In this document: positions 17,966-26,835 of the stretch, in pieces
Numbering within the stretch: position 1 is the first letter of the stretch
Layout of the letters: each line of letters opens with the position of its first letter
Assembly: GCF_002209535.1 (NCBI RefSeq)
Contig: NZ_NJIG01000004.1
Coordinates: 124,001-188,000, forward strand
Length of the DNA: 64,000 nt
Source: Achromobacter marplatensis
GTDB lineage: Bacteria; Pseudomonadota; Gammaproteobacteria; Burkholderiales; Burkholderiaceae_B
Direction of reading: 5' to 3'
Notes under the pieces: generated by a model
Databases searched by the model: none
Seen by the model: only the letters and a program-made list of their open reading frames with translations
Told to the model about the DNA's origin: nothing
Translations under genes and position numbers: made by a program

Positions 17966-18835
17966 TCAGGGAGCGGCCGGGGGCGCCGTGCCAGCATCTG
18001 GCGCTGCCGGGGCGCCGCGCGGGGTCTTGTAGCGGTTGTAGCTCCAGAGGTATTGCTGGGGGCAGCGCCGGATCAGTGTTTCCATCGCGGCGTTGATCAA
18101 GGCGGCCTGCGCCTGCGGGTCGGCAGGCAGGGGCTCCGGCACGCGCACATAGTGGATGCGCCAGCCCCGGCCATGGGGCAGGCGTTCGCCCGCCGTCAGG
18201 ATGATCGGCACATTGGTTTGCGTGGCCAGTTTGCTGGGCAGCGTCATCGTGTAGGCCAGGCGGCCGAAAAACGGGACCCACACGCCGTCGCCCACGCTGG
18301 GCGCCTGGTCCGGCAGCATGCCGACGGATTCGCCGCGGCGCAGGGCGCGTACGAACTCGCGCACGCCTTGCATGGTGGCCGGCACGGCGTTGACGTCCGA
18401 GCTGTTGCGCGCCGTTTCCAGCAGCGGGGCCAGGATGTCCTTGCGCGGGGGGCGGAACATCACCGTCATCGGCATCTGGCGCGCCAGGTAGCGGGCGGTG
18501 ATTTCAAAGCAGCCCAGGTGGGGCGTCAGGAACAGGATGCCGCGGTTTTCAGCGCGGGCGGCCGTGACGACGTCGTTGTCGTCAGACACTACCTGCGCCA
18601 GGCTTTGCTCATTCTTGAACCAGACCCGGGGGTTCTCCAGGATCATGGCGCCGGTCTCGGCCGCGGCCTGGCGGGCGAACGCCGCGCCAGGGTAACCGGC
18701 CTGGGCCGCGTTGGCCTGGAGCCGGCGGCGGTACTTCCCGGGCCAGGCGTAGACCGCAAGCCCCGCCAGGCGCCCGATGGCGTGCGCGACGGGTAGCGGC
18801 AAGGCGGCGAAGAGTCTGAACAGGGCAAGCAGCAT
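17966..18835 (-). CDS. Lipid A late acyltransferase (LpxL/HtrB family), first copy
   Basis: A 289-residue acyltransferase related to the next gene. An N-terminal hydrophobic segment (MLLALFRLFAALPLPVA) anchors it in the inner membrane; the HX4E catalytic motif is TPHLGCFE, and the substrate-loop blocks MFRPPRKDI and GMLPDQAPSVGDGVWVPFFG are present. The C-terminus is an Ala/Pro-rich tail. It precedes its paralogue by 45 bp and is transcribed away from metK, with the metK riboswitch and promoter in the divergent intergenic region. The pair probably sets the hexa-acyl pattern of lipid A. Confidence 0.9.
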   Translation of the reverse strand: MLLALFRLFAALPLPVAHAIGRLAGLAVYAWPGKYRRRLQANAAQAGYPGAAFARQAAAETGAMILENPRVWFKNEQSLAQVVSDDNDVVTAARAENRGILFLTPHLGCFEITARYLARQMPMTVMFRPPRKDILAPLLETARNSSDVNAVPATMQGVREFVRALRRGESVGMLPDQAPSVGDGVWVPFFGRLAYTMTLPSKLATQTNVPIILTAGERLPHGRGWRIHYVRVPEPLPADPQAQAALINAAMETLIRRCPQQYLWSYNRYKTPRGAPAAPDAGTAPPAAP

Positions 18836-18944
18836 TCGGTAAATGGAGAAGGACGGGTACGGCCATGCCGGGGGATGCCGGGCTTGCGGGAATATGTTTA
18901 CACCCTGGCCGTAAGCATAAGAACGGCATTTTCGCTTAAAATGA

Positions 18945-19034
18945 GCTCAGTCGCCGAGTTAACCGACAACTTGCGGGGCGACGGCAAGGGTGCGGCGCCA
19001 TGCGCGGCCTTTGCTGAATCCGCTAAAGCGTCGC
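18945..19034 (+). promoter_or_regulatory. SAM-II-type riboswitch upstream of metK
   Basis: The H-type pseudoknot core of the SAM-II aptamer can be drawn by hand. P1 pairs GTCGCC (18950-18955) with GGCGAC (18977-18982). The loop contains CCGAC and CTTGC (18963-18974). These pair downstream with GCTAAAG (19022-19028, one bulged T and one bulged A) and with GTCG (19030-19033), giving P2b and P2a. The CCGA..CTTGC..GCTAAAG signature is the SAM-II hallmark. Loop L3 is enlarged by an inserted hairpin closed by gcaagg/cctttgc (18984-18989 with 19008-19014), like the optional P4 known in some members. A TAAAAT -10-like box (18937-18942) lies immediately before it. A CCGGC-caa-GCCGG hairpin (19093-19105) just before the metK ribosome site may take part in the switch. 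Confidence 0.75.
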
Positions 19035-19122
19035 GCCCAGATTAGCGTATGCCATGCAGTCCGGGGTGCAACGCGCCTCGTGAACCTATGCGCCGGCCAA
19101 GCCGGACACTAAGGACGCATCT

Positions 19123-20286
19123 GTGGCCAATAACGATTTTCTCTTCACCTCCGAATCCGTCTCTGAAGGGCATCCCGACAAGGTTGCCGACCAGATTTCC
19201 GATTCCATCCTGGACGCCATCTTCACGCAGGACCCCAACGCGCGTGTCGCAGCCGAAACGCTGTGCAACACGGGCCTGGTCGTCCTGGCTGGTGAAATCA
19301 CCACCACCGCCAACGTCGACTACATCCAGGTCGCGCGGGACACCATCCGCCGCATCGGGTACGACAACACCGAATACGGGATCGACTACAAGGGCTGCGC
19401 CGTGCTGGTTGCTTACGACAAGCAATCGCCCGACATCGCCCAAGGCGTGGACCGCAGCTCGGAAGACTATCTGAACCAGGGCGCGGGCGACCAAGGCTTG
19501 ATGTTCGGCTACGCGTGCGATGAAACGCCCGACCTGATGCCGGCCCCGATCTGGTACGCGCACCGCCTGGTGCAGCGCCAGAGCGAGCTGCGCAAGGATG
19601 GCCGCCTGCCGTGGCTGCGTCCGGACGCCAAGTCGCAAGTGACGTTCCGCTATGTCGACGGCCGCCCGGCCGAAGTCGATACCGTGGTGCTCTCGACCCA
19701 GCACGCCCCGGAAGTCACGCAAGAGACCATCCGCGAAGCCGTCATTGAAGACATCATCAAGCCGAGCTTCCCCGAAGGCCTGATCACCCCGAATACGAAG
19801 TTCCTGGTCAACCCGACCGGCCGCTTCGTCATCGGTGGCCCGCAAGGCGATTGCGGCCTGACCGGCCGCAAGATCATCGTCGACACCTACGGCGGCGCAT
19901 GCCCGCACGGCGGCGGCGCGTTCTCGGGCAAGGATCCGTCCAAGGTCGACCGTTCGGCCGCCTACGCCGCGCGCTACGTGGCCAAGAACATCGTGGCCGC
20001 CGGCCTGGCGCGCCAGTGCCAGGTGCAGGTCAGCTACGCCATCGGCGTGGCTGAGCCGATCAACATCACCGTCTACACCGAAGGCACCGGCGTCATCCCC
20101 GACCACGAGATCGCCAAGCTGGTTCGCGAGCACTTCGACCTGCGTCCGAAGGGCATCGTGAACATGCTGGACCTGCTGCGTCCGATCTACGCGAAGACCG
20201 CCGCCTATGGCCACTTCGGCCGTTCGGAACCGGAATTCTCGTGGGAAGCCACGGACAAGGTCCAGGACCTGAAGAAAGCGCTGTAA
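19123..20286 (+). CDS. metK: S-adenosylmethionine synthetase
   Basis: A 387-residue MetK, making SAM from methionine and ATP. Motifs: [20 protein letters not shown] at the N-terminus (catalytic His and metal Asp), [12 protein letters not shown] with the hexapeptide loop, and [23 protein letters not shown] carrying the P-loop-like Lys residues. The start is a GTG at 19123 with AAGGA 7 bases upstream, giving [12 protein letters not shown]. The 5' leader of about 175 nt contains a SAM-II-type aptamer, so its own product should repress it. A strong terminator follows 16 bp after the stop, so metK is monocistronic. Confidence 0.97.
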   Translation: MANNDFLFTSESVSEGHPDKVADQISDSILDAIFTQDPNARVAAETLCNTGLVVLAGEITTTANVDYIQVARDTIRRIGYDNTEYGIDYKGCAVLVAYDKQSPDIAQGVDRSSEDYLNQGAGDQGLMFGYACDETPDLMPAPIWYAHRLVQRQSELRKDGRLPWLRPDAKSQVTFRYVDGRPAEVDTVVLSTQHAPEVTQETIREAVIEDIIKPSFPEGLITPNTKFLVNPTGRFVIGGPQGDCGLTGRKIIVDTYGGACPHGGGAFSGKDPSKVDRSAAYAARYVAKNIVAAGLARQCQVQVSYAIGVAEPINITVYTEGTGVIPDHEIAKLVREHFDLRPKGIVNMLDLLRPIYAKTAAYGHFGRSEPEFSWEATDKVQDLKKAL

Positions 20287-20301
20287 GCCGCTTCTTCAAA
20301 G

Positions 20302-20338
20302 AAAAAGCCCCTGCGGAAGGTTCGCAGGGGCTTTTTTT
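20302..20338 (+). terminator. Rho-independent terminator of metK
   Basis: A 14-bp stem (20302-20315 with 20323-20336), GC-rich at the loop end with a 7-base loop, followed by a run of seven T (20332-20338). It stands 16 bp after the metK stop. The A run on its left also lets it act for minus-strand transcripts leaving the amidase gene, so it is probably bidirectional. Confidence 0.92.
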
Positions 20339-20392
20339 CGTCTTGCACCCCGCCCGGGCTAGGCTGGGTGAGACGGTTTTCGCGTGACGCGC

Positions 20393-21832
20393 CTACAGTC
20401 CCCAGGCCGACAGGTCCGGCACGCGCGGCGCGGGCAGCAGCACGGGTTCCAGCGCGGCGGCGCAGTCCAGCAGGGCGGCGTCGCAACCGGCGGGGGCCAG
20501 CAGCTGGACGGCGATGGGCATGCCTTCGTTGTCGAAGCCCGCCGGCAGCGAGATCGCGGCCGCGCCCAGGAAGTTGGCGGGGCGCAGCAGCTTGCCCAGT
20601 CCGACGTGGCGGACGTCTTCGGCGTCCAGCGCTTGCGCGGCCTGGTCGCAGGCGGGCATCAACAGGGCATCGACGCCACGCATGGCGCTGGCGAACGCGG
20701 CCATGTCGGCCTGACGGCGGCGCAGTGCGGCGTCGTAATCAGCCTGCGATATCCGTCCGCCCGCCGCAATGCGCGCACGCACGATGTCCCACAAGGGCGC
20801 TGCGGGGTTCTCGGCCAGCGCGCCGTAGTAGCGATAGGCCTCGTAGGCCAGCACCACCGAGTTGTCGTCCGCCATGCGCGCAAACGACAGCGAGGCGGGC
20901 GGGTGCCAGGCGGTGGGGGTGAGGCCGGCTTGCTCCAGGCGCGCTTGCGCCTGATGCCAGACCTGCAGCCCGGCTTCAGTCAGCGACGCGGGCCAGGCTT
21001 GGGGGGCCAGCACGGCGACCGCGCCCGGCCGGCGCGGGGCGGGGTGGCGCAACGCGGTGAAGCTGGCGGGGGGTAACGCCAGGGTCGTGGCGTCGTCCAC
21101 ATCAGGGCCGGCCAGCAATTGGGTCAGCAGACGAGCGTCCGCCACGTTGCGGGCCAAGGGGCCCAGCACGTCCAGCGTGTCTGACAGGGGCAGGCAGCCG
21201 GCCCGGCTGATCACGCCGGTCGACGGCTTGTAGCCCACCACGCCGTTCAACGCCGCCGGGGCGCGCACGGAGCCGCCCGTGTCGCCGCCCAGCGCGATCG
21301 GCGCCAGCCCGGCCGCCACCGCCACACCCGATCCGCTCGAGGACCCGCCTGGCGCACGCGCGACGCGGGCGTCCCACGGATTGCGCGCCGTGCCCTGGGT
21401 CGGGTTCTGGCCCGACAGCCCGAACGCGAATTCGGTCATGCGCGTCTTGCCCAGAATCACCATGCCTTGCGCGGCCAGCGCGCGAACGGCGGCCGAGGTC
21501 TCGCCGCTGATGACGCCGCGCCGGGTCTGCGAACCGCCGGTGGCCGGCGTGCCTTGCCACTGGATGCTGTCCTTTACCGCCACCGGCACGCCGTGCAGCG
21601 GGCCCATGAGGATGCCGGCGTCTTGCAGGCGGTCCGCCGCGTCGGCCTGCGCCAGGGCGCGTTCGGCCGTGACTTCGCTATAGGCCGCAAGCGCCGGGGC
21701 GCGTTCGATGCGGTCCAGGAAGTGCGTGGTGACCTGGCGCGAACTCAGCTCGCGTTGGCGGATGGCGCGGGCAAGTTCGCGGGCGTCTCGGAAATGCAGG
21801 TCGGTGTGGTCTTGTTCTGGCATGGGTCTCAT
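20393..21832 (-). CDS. Amidase-signature family hydrolase
   Basis: A 479-residue amidase-signature enzyme hydrolysing a carboxamide to acid and ammonia. The Ser-cisSer-Lys triad is visible: Lys87 (VAVKDS), Ser164 (GGSSSGSG) and nucleophile Ser188 (GDTGGSVR). The substrate cannot be told from sequence; GatA is unlikely because gatB/C are absent and the C-terminal half is unlike GatA. An alternative ATG three codons in (21823) is equally plausible. The gene lies 63 bp after an MHS transporter on the same strand, with a divergent Lrp-type regulator beyond, which suggests an uptake and hydrolysis cassette for an amide or amino-acid derivative. Confidence 0.87.
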   Translation of the reverse strand: MRPMPEQDHTDLHFRDARELARAIRQRELSSRQVTTHFLDRIERAPALAAYSEVTAERALAQADAADRLQDAGILMGPLHGVPVAVKDSIQWQGTPATGGSQTRRGVISGETSAAVRALAAQGMVILGKTRMTEFAFGLSGQNPTQGTARNPWDARVARAPGGSSSGSGVAVAAGLAPIALGGDTGGSVRAPAALNGVVGYKPSTGVISRAGCLPLSDTLDVLGPLARNVADARLLTQLLAGPDVDDATTLALPPASFTALRHPAPRRPGAVAVLAPQAWPASLTEAGLQVWHQAQARLEQAGLTPTAWHPPASLSFARMADDNSVVLAYEAYRYYGALAENPAAPLWDIVRARIAAGGRISQADYDAALRRRQADMAAFASAMRGVDALLMPACDQAAQALDAEDVRHVGLGKLLRPANFLGAAAISLPAGFDNEGMPIAVQLLAPAGCDAALLDCAAALEPVLLPAPRVPDLSAWGL

Positions 21833-21895
21833 GGAAAAAGAAAAAGCTCTCCGGCCCTTGCGGAGCCGGAAAGCGTTTACACGGGTGCCTGGCCG

Positions 21896-23215
21896 CTACT
21901 TCAGCGTCTGGCCCTTGGTCTCGGGCATGCGGATGAAGGTAATCAGCGTGATCACGGCGCCTGCCAGCACGTAGTAGAAGAACCAGCGCTCCATGCCCTT
22001 GCTTTGCAGCCAGGTCAGCAGGTAGGGCGTGGTGCCGCCCAGCAGCGCGACAACCAGGTTGTAGGGCGTGCCGATGCCGACAGCGCGCACGCTGGTGGGG
22101 AACTGCTCGGACATGATGGCCGGGGCGATCGCCGTGTACATGGCATACAGCACCAGGCCGAACAGCTCCACTGCCAGGATCGAACCGAAGGACGGGCCCA
22201 GCGTCGTCATCAGCGGGTAGAAGAACACCAGGTAGCCGGTGGCGAAGAAGATCAGCTGCGGCTTGCGGCCGATGCGGTCGGACAGGATGCCGAACAGCGG
22301 CTGGACCAGCATGAACACGATCAGCGCGACGGTGTTGGCGGCGAACGCGGTCTTGGGGTCGGCGCCCACCTGGCGGATGGCGTAGGTGGGGACGTAGGCC
22401 ACGAAGATGTAGAACGCGAAGGTCGTCAGGATGGAAAAGCCCACGATGCGCAGCACTTCGCGCGGGTGGTCACGCAGCAGCGTGCGCAACGGCTGCTTTT
22501 CGACGCCGGCCTTCTTGGCGTGCGAGAAGGCTTCGGTTTCCGGGATGGCGCGGCGGATCCACATGCCGGCCAGGCCGCCCAGCGCGCCCAGCAGGAAGGG
22601 GATGCGCCAGCCCCACGATGCCATGTCGGCCTTGGTCAGCGTCGAGGTCAGGATCCAGCCCACGGCGGAGGCGGCCAGGATGCCGACGGCGGCGCTGAAG
22701 AAGACGAAGCTGGAATAGAAGCCGCGCTTTTCCGGCGGGGCCATTTCCGCCAGGAAGGTCGTAGCCGAGGCATACTCTCCGCCCAGCGACAGGCCTTGCA
22801 GCAGGCGGGCGCCGGTCAGCAGCAGCGGGGCGGCAATGCCGATCGTGGCGTAGGTGGGGGTGATGGCGATGATGAGCGAGCCGCCCGCCATCATCAGGAT
22901 CGTCAGGCCGAGCGCGGCTTTGCGGCCGTAGCGATCGGAGAAAATGCCCAGGACCCAGCCGCCCACCGGACGCATGAAGAAGCCCACGGCGAAGATGCCG
23001 AAGGTGGCCAGGAGCGCGGTGGTTTCATTTCCAGGCGGGAAGAACTGGCTGGAGAAGAAGATGGCGAAGGAGGCGTAGATGGTCCAATCGAACCATTCGA
23101 CTGCATTGCCTACACTACCGGCCAGGATGGTGCGGGCGCGGGATACGGGCGCTGCGCTGGCTGATGCGGCGCTTGCTCCTTGCTTGCTGCGCAAGGTCGC
23201 GGATGGGCTGCTCAT
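21896..23215 (-). CDS. MFS transporter, metabolite:H+ symporter (MHS) family
   Basis: A 439-residue twelve-helix permease. The MHS signature at the start of the first helix (GNAVEWFDWTIYASFAIFFS), the loop 2-3 motif FSDRYGRKAAL, the GLSLGGEYASATTFLAEMAP block in helix 5 and its repeat SDRIGRKPQ in the second half are clear. Relatives move dicarboxylates, betaine/proline, shikimate or aromatic acids with protons; the substrate is not determinable. It precedes the amidase gene and diverges from an Lrp/AsnC regulator across an 82-bp A/T-rich promoter region. Confidence 0.9.
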   Translation of the reverse strand: MSSPSATLRSKQGASAASASAAPVSRARTILAGSVGNAVEWFDWTIYASFAIFFSSQFFPPGNETTALLATFGIFAVGFFMRPVGGWVLGIFSDRYGRKAALGLTILMMAGGSLIIAITPTYATIGIAAPLLLTGARLLQGLSLGGEYASATTFLAEMAPPEKRGFYSSFVFFSAAVGILAASAVGWILTSTLTKADMASWGWRIPFLLGALGGLAGMWIRRAIPETEAFSHAKKAGVEKQPLRTLLRDHPREVLRIVGFSILTTFAFYIFVAYVPTYAIRQVGADPKTAFAANTVALIVFMLVQPLFGILSDRIGRKPQLIFFATGYLVFFYPLMTTLGPSFGSILAVELFGLVLYAMYTAIAPAIMSEQFPTSVRAVGIGTPYNLVVALLGGTTPYLLTWLQSKGMERWFFYYVLAGAVITLITFIRMPETKGQTLK

Positions 23216-23224
23216 GACGTCCTC

Positions 23225-23242
23225 AAAATAAGAATTTATTTT
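23225..23242. promoter_or_regulatory. A/T-rich inverted repeat, candidate operator for the Lrp-type regulator
   Basis: A 7-bp perfect inverted repeat (aaaataa / ttatttt, 4-base spacer) immediately upstream of the MHS transporter start, inside the divergent intergenic region. A/T-rich palindromes of this kind are typical Lrp/AsnC targets. It would overlap the transporter leader. No experimental support; alternative explanations include a simple promoter-associated A/T tract. Confidence 0.4.
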
Positions 23243-23297
23243 TGGTCAAAAATACCGTTTAATTTTATGTTTTTATCAATGCGCGAACGTTAGATTA

Positions 23298-24302
23298 ATG
23301 AATATGGTCACGTCAAGTAAGGGTAAGCCCCTAATGCCAGCGCTCGATGACACCGATCTGGCCTGCCTGATTGCCTTGCAGTCGGATCCCCGCGCGTCCT
23401 GGCGCGAACTGGGTGCGGCCACCGGCATCGCCGAGCGGACCGTCGCGCGCCGCATCCGCCGCCTGATGGACGCCGACGCGCTGCGGGTCATCGCCGAGCC
23501 CGACCCGCTGGCCATGGGCCAGGGGGTGGTGCTGCACGCCTGGGTGCGCTGCCGGTCGGGCCGCGTGCCGGACGTTGCCGATCAGCTGGCGCGGCTGGAC
23601 ATCAGCCAGTTGGTGGTCACCCTGGCCGGTACCGCGGACCTGATGGCCGAACTGACGCTGGCGGATGCGGCCGACATGCCGGATGTGGTCACGCGCGTGC
23701 TGCCCTCCATCGACGGCGTCGAGCACGTGGAGGCGCGGCTGGTGCTGCGGCCGTTCCGCCGCGCCGGGCAATGGCGCATTCAGGCCCTGCCGGACGCTGC
23801 CCCGGAAGCGCCGCAGGCGCAGCCGCCGGCGGCGCTGACGGAACCCGAACAACGCATGGTCGCCCATCTGATGCGCGACGGGCGGGCAAGCCTGGCTGAA
23901 CTGGCCGAGCACGCCAGCGTCAGCGAACCCACGGCGCAGCGTCTGCTGCAGCATCTGGTCGAGCGGCGCGCGCTGAGCTTCCGCGTGGAAGTGGAGCCGG
24001 CCTTGGTGGGGTTTCCGGTAGAGGCCGTGATTTCGGTGCAGGTGCGCCCACAAGCGGTGGACGCGTTGGCCGCGCATCTGGCCCTGGATCCGAATACGCG
24101 CTGCCTGTTCGGCACCAGCGGCGCGTCGCAGTTGTTCTGGCACGTGCTGTGCCGCGACAGCCTGCATCTGTGGGACGTCGTGACGCGCCGGCTGGGGGAA
24201 CTGGACGGCGTGCTCAATAGTGAAGTCGGCGTGGTGATGCGCGCACACAAGCGCTGCGGCATCATGCGCGCCGGCGCGCGGCTGGAAGCGGACGCCGAAT
24301 AA
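23298..24302 (+). CDS. Lrp/AsnC family regulator with duplicated domain set
   Basis: A 334-residue protein, about twice the usual Lrp length, containing two AsnC-type units. HTH 1 lies at about residues 17-63 (DPRASWRELGAATGIAERTV), followed by a ligand-type domain; HTH 2 is at about residues 180-230 (GRASLAELAEHASVSEPTAQ), followed by a second effector-like domain. It diverges from the MHS transporter/amidase pair and probably controls them in response to their substrate. The ATG at 23298 is used; a second in-frame ATG 12 codons on (23334) is a possible alternative start. Confidence 0.85.
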   Translation: MNMVTSSKGKPLMPALDDTDLACLIALQSDPRASWRELGAATGIAERTVARRIRRLMDADALRVIAEPDPLAMGQGVVLHAWVRCRSGRVPDVADQLARLDISQLVVTLAGTADLMAELTLADAADMPDVVTRVLPSIDGVEHVEARLVLRPFRRAGQWRIQALPDAAPEAPQAQPPAALTEPEQRMVAHLMRDGRASLAELAEHASVSEPTAQRLLQHLVERRALSFRVEVEPALVGFPVEAVISVQVRPQAVDALAAHLALDPNTRCLFGTSGASQLFWHVLCRDSLHLWDVVTRRLGELDGVLNSEVGVVMRAHKRCGIMRAGARLEADAE

Positions 24303-24342
24303 CGTCCGCCGGCCAGGGGCGCGCAGCCGGTACTTCGCGCCG

Positions 24343-26835
24343 CTACGCGCCCAGGTAGGCGCGGGCCAGTGCTCCGTCCTCTGCAATCTCCGCGGCCGTG
24401 CCTTGCGCGGCGACGCGGCCCGACTCCAGCACATAGGCGCGGTCTGCCAGCGATAGCGCCAGCGCGGCCATCTGATCCACCAGCAGGATCGTCATGGACT
24501 CGGCGCGCAGCCGGTCCAGCGCCTCGAACAATTCGTCGATGATCTTGGGCGCCAGGCCCAGCGACGGTTCGTCCAGCAGCAGGATCACGGGCTTGGACAT
24601 CAGGCCGCGCGCAATCGCCAGCATCTGCTGTTCGCCGCCCGACAAGAGGCCGGCGCGTTGATGCAGGCGTTCGCGCAGGCGCGGGAAGCGCGTCAGCATC
24701 TCTTCGACGCGCGCCTCGCGGTCTTGCGGGTGAAGGAAAGCGCCCAGCCGGATGTTGTCCAGCACGCTCAGGCCCGGAAAGACCTGGCGGCCTTCGGGCA
24801 CCAGCACCAGGCCGCGTGCCACGATGCGGTCGGCCGCCAGGCCGTTGAGCTCTTGCCCCTGCAGATGCATGCCGCCTTGCGCCGGCCGGTGCAGCCCGGC
24901 CAACGTGCGCATCAACGTCGATTTGCCCGCGCCGTTGGCGCCCAGCAGGGCCACCATCTCGCCCTGCCGCACTTGCAGGTCAATGCCGTGCAGCACGGGG
25001 TTGGCGCCGTAGCCGGTGACCAGATTGCCCACGCCCAGGACTTCCGGCGCGATGGGGGTGCCTGCGGGGCGTTGCCGCGCGGCGGGCGCGCGACGGGCGG
25101 CTTCGTCGCCCAGATAGGCCTGGCGCACGGCGGACGATTGCTGGATCTGGGCAGGATTGCCCTGCGCCAGTTCGCGGCCGGCGTCGATGGCGACGATGTG
25201 GTCCGACACCCCCATCACCAGCGCCATGTCGTGTTCGACGAGCAGCACGCCCGCGCCGGCCTCGGCGATGCGCCGCAGCAGGCCGGCCAACCGCGTCTTG
25301 TCTTCGCGCGACAGGCCCGCAGCGGGTTCGTCCATCAGCAGGATGTCGGCGTCGGTGGCCAGCGCGCGGGCGATCTCCACCAGGCGCCGGTCAACGTGCG
25401 GCAGGTCGGCGGCGGGCACGTCCAACGCGCCCTCGTAGCCGCAAAACGCCAGCAGGGCACGTGCCCGTTCGCGCACGTCGGGCGCCAGATACCGGCGCGA
25501 CGCCAGCAGCCCGCCCAGCCGGCCGCGCACCATGCCCAGCGCCACGTTGTCTTCCACGCTCAGCGTGTCGAACAGTTGAGAGGTCTGGTAGGTGCGGCCG
25601 ATGCCGCTGCGCGCCACGCGGTAGGCGGGCATAGCGGCCAGCGGCGCGTCGCCCAGCGCGACCGCGCCGCTGGTGGGCTGGTAGTAGCCGCTAAGCATGT
25701 TGATGACCGTGGACTTGCCCGCGCCGTTCGGCCCGATTAGCGCCGTGACGGCGGCCGGCGGCACGGTGAACGACACCGATTGCACGGCACGCACGCCGCC
25801 GAACGTCATGGTCAACGCGTCTGCGCGCAGCACACGCCGGGGGCGGCCACCGGCAGGCATGGCGCCGCCCTGGCGGGGCGTCAGCGCGTGGCCCGCTGAA
25901 TGGCGGCGCCAGCGCGACACCAACCCGGCCACGCCGTCCGGCGCAGCCCACAGCACCACCAGCAGGAAGACGCCGAAGAACAGCAGGCGGTATTCCTCCA
26001 GGCTGGACAGCATTTCCGGCAGCAGGCCGACGACGACCGCGCCCAGCAAAGGTCCAGCCAGCGATCCCGCGCCGCCCAGCGTCACCGCCAGCACGAACAG
26101 GATGGACTGCATGAAATTGAAGTTGTGCGGCGTGATCATGCCGGCTTGCGGCGCGTAGAGTCCGCCCGCCAGGCCCACCACCGCCGCCGACACCATGAAG
26201 GCCACGGCCTTGACCGCCAGCGGATTGATGCCGATGGATTCACTGGCCGTTTCACTGTCCTTGACCGCGCGCATCGCCGCACCCCAGGTGCCGCGCGACA
26301 GCAGCGCGTAGGCCGCCAGCGCCACGAATACCGCCACGATGGCCAGCATGGCCACGCCGCGGTCCCCGCCGATGCCGGCAACGGACGGCTGCACGATTCC
26401 CATCAGCCCGTTCTGGCCGCCAGTAACGTCGCCGCCTTCGATGAGCGCGTGCTCGACGATGAAACCGAAGGCGATGGTGATCATCGCCAGGTAAGGGCCC
26501 TTCACGCGCAGCGCGGGCAGCGCCAGCAGCAACCCGAACGCGCCGGCCACAAGTGCCGCCGCCGGCCAGGCCAGCCAGAAGCTCCAGCCGGCCTGGCCGG
26601 TCAGGATGGCCACGGTATACGCGCCAATGGCGTAGAAGCCCGCATGGCCGAACGACATCTGCCCGGTCAGCCCCAGCAGCACGTTCAGCCCGATGCCGGC
26701 CAGCGCCAGCAGCGCCACGTTGCCCAGCACGAACACGTAATAGCCGTTGACGGTGGCCGCCAGGGCCAGGCCGGCCACGGCCAGCAGGGCGTAGAGCGCC
26801 AGCGGGAGCCAGCGCGATGCAAGTCGTTTATTCAT
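24343..26835 (-). CDS. Fused branched-chain-type ABC transporter: LivM permease + LivG ATPase + LivF ATPase
   Basis: One 830-residue frame without a stop carries three proteins that are separate in most bacteria. Residues 1-320: LivM-type permease (LLGLTGQMSFGHAGFYAIGAY, about nine TM segments). Residues 326-590: LivG-type ATPase with Walker A GPNGAGKST (368-376) and Walker B ILLMDEPAAGLS, but the signature normally LSxGQ reads LPHVDRR. Residues 600-830: LivF-type ATPase with Walker A GANGAGKST (632-640), intact LLSGGEQQ signature and LLLDEPSLGL. The ATG at 26835 overlaps the LivH stop (ATGA). An in-frame Met326 could permit internal initiation of an ATPase-only form. Substrate is likely an amino acid or small amide, unproven. 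Confidence 0.9.
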   Translation of the reverse strand: MNKRLASRWLPLALYALLAVAGLALAATVNGYYVFVLGNVALLALAGIGLNVLLGLTGQMSFGHAGFYAIGAYTVAILTGQAGWSFWLAWPAAALVAGAFGLLLALPALRVKGPYLAMITIAFGFIVEHALIEGGDVTGGQNGLMGIVQPSVAGIGGDRGVAMLAIVAVFVALAAYALLSRGTWGAAMRAVKDSETASESIGINPLAVKAVAFMVSAAVVGLAGGLYAPQAGMITPHNFNFMQSILFVLAVTLGGAGSLAGPLLGAVVVGLLPEMLSSLEEYRLLFFGVFLLVVLWAAPDGVAGLVSRWRRHSAGHALTPRQGGAMPAGGRPRRVLRADALTMTFGGVRAVQSVSFTVPPAAVTALIGPNGAGKSTVINMLSGYYQPTSGAVALGDAPLAAMPAYRVARSGIGRTYQTSQLFDTLSVEDNVALGMVRGRLGGLLASRRYLAPDVRERARALLAFCGYEGALDVPAADLPHVDRRLVEIARALATDADILLMDEPAAGLSREDKTRLAGLLRRIAEAGAGVLLVEHDMALVMGVSDHIVAIDAGRELAQGNPAQIQQSSAVRQAYLGDEAARRAPAARQRPAGTPIAPEVLGVGNLVTGYGANPVLHGIDLQVRQGEMVALLGANGAGKSTLMRTLAGLHRPAQGGMHLQGQELNGLAADRIVARGLVLVPEGRQVFPGLSVLDNIRLGAFLHPQDREARVEEMLTRFPRLRERLHQRAGLLSGGEQQMLAIARGLMSKPVILLLDEPSLGLAPKIIDELFEALDRLRAESMTILLVDQMAALALSLADRAYVLESGRVAAQGTAAEIAEDGALARAYLGA

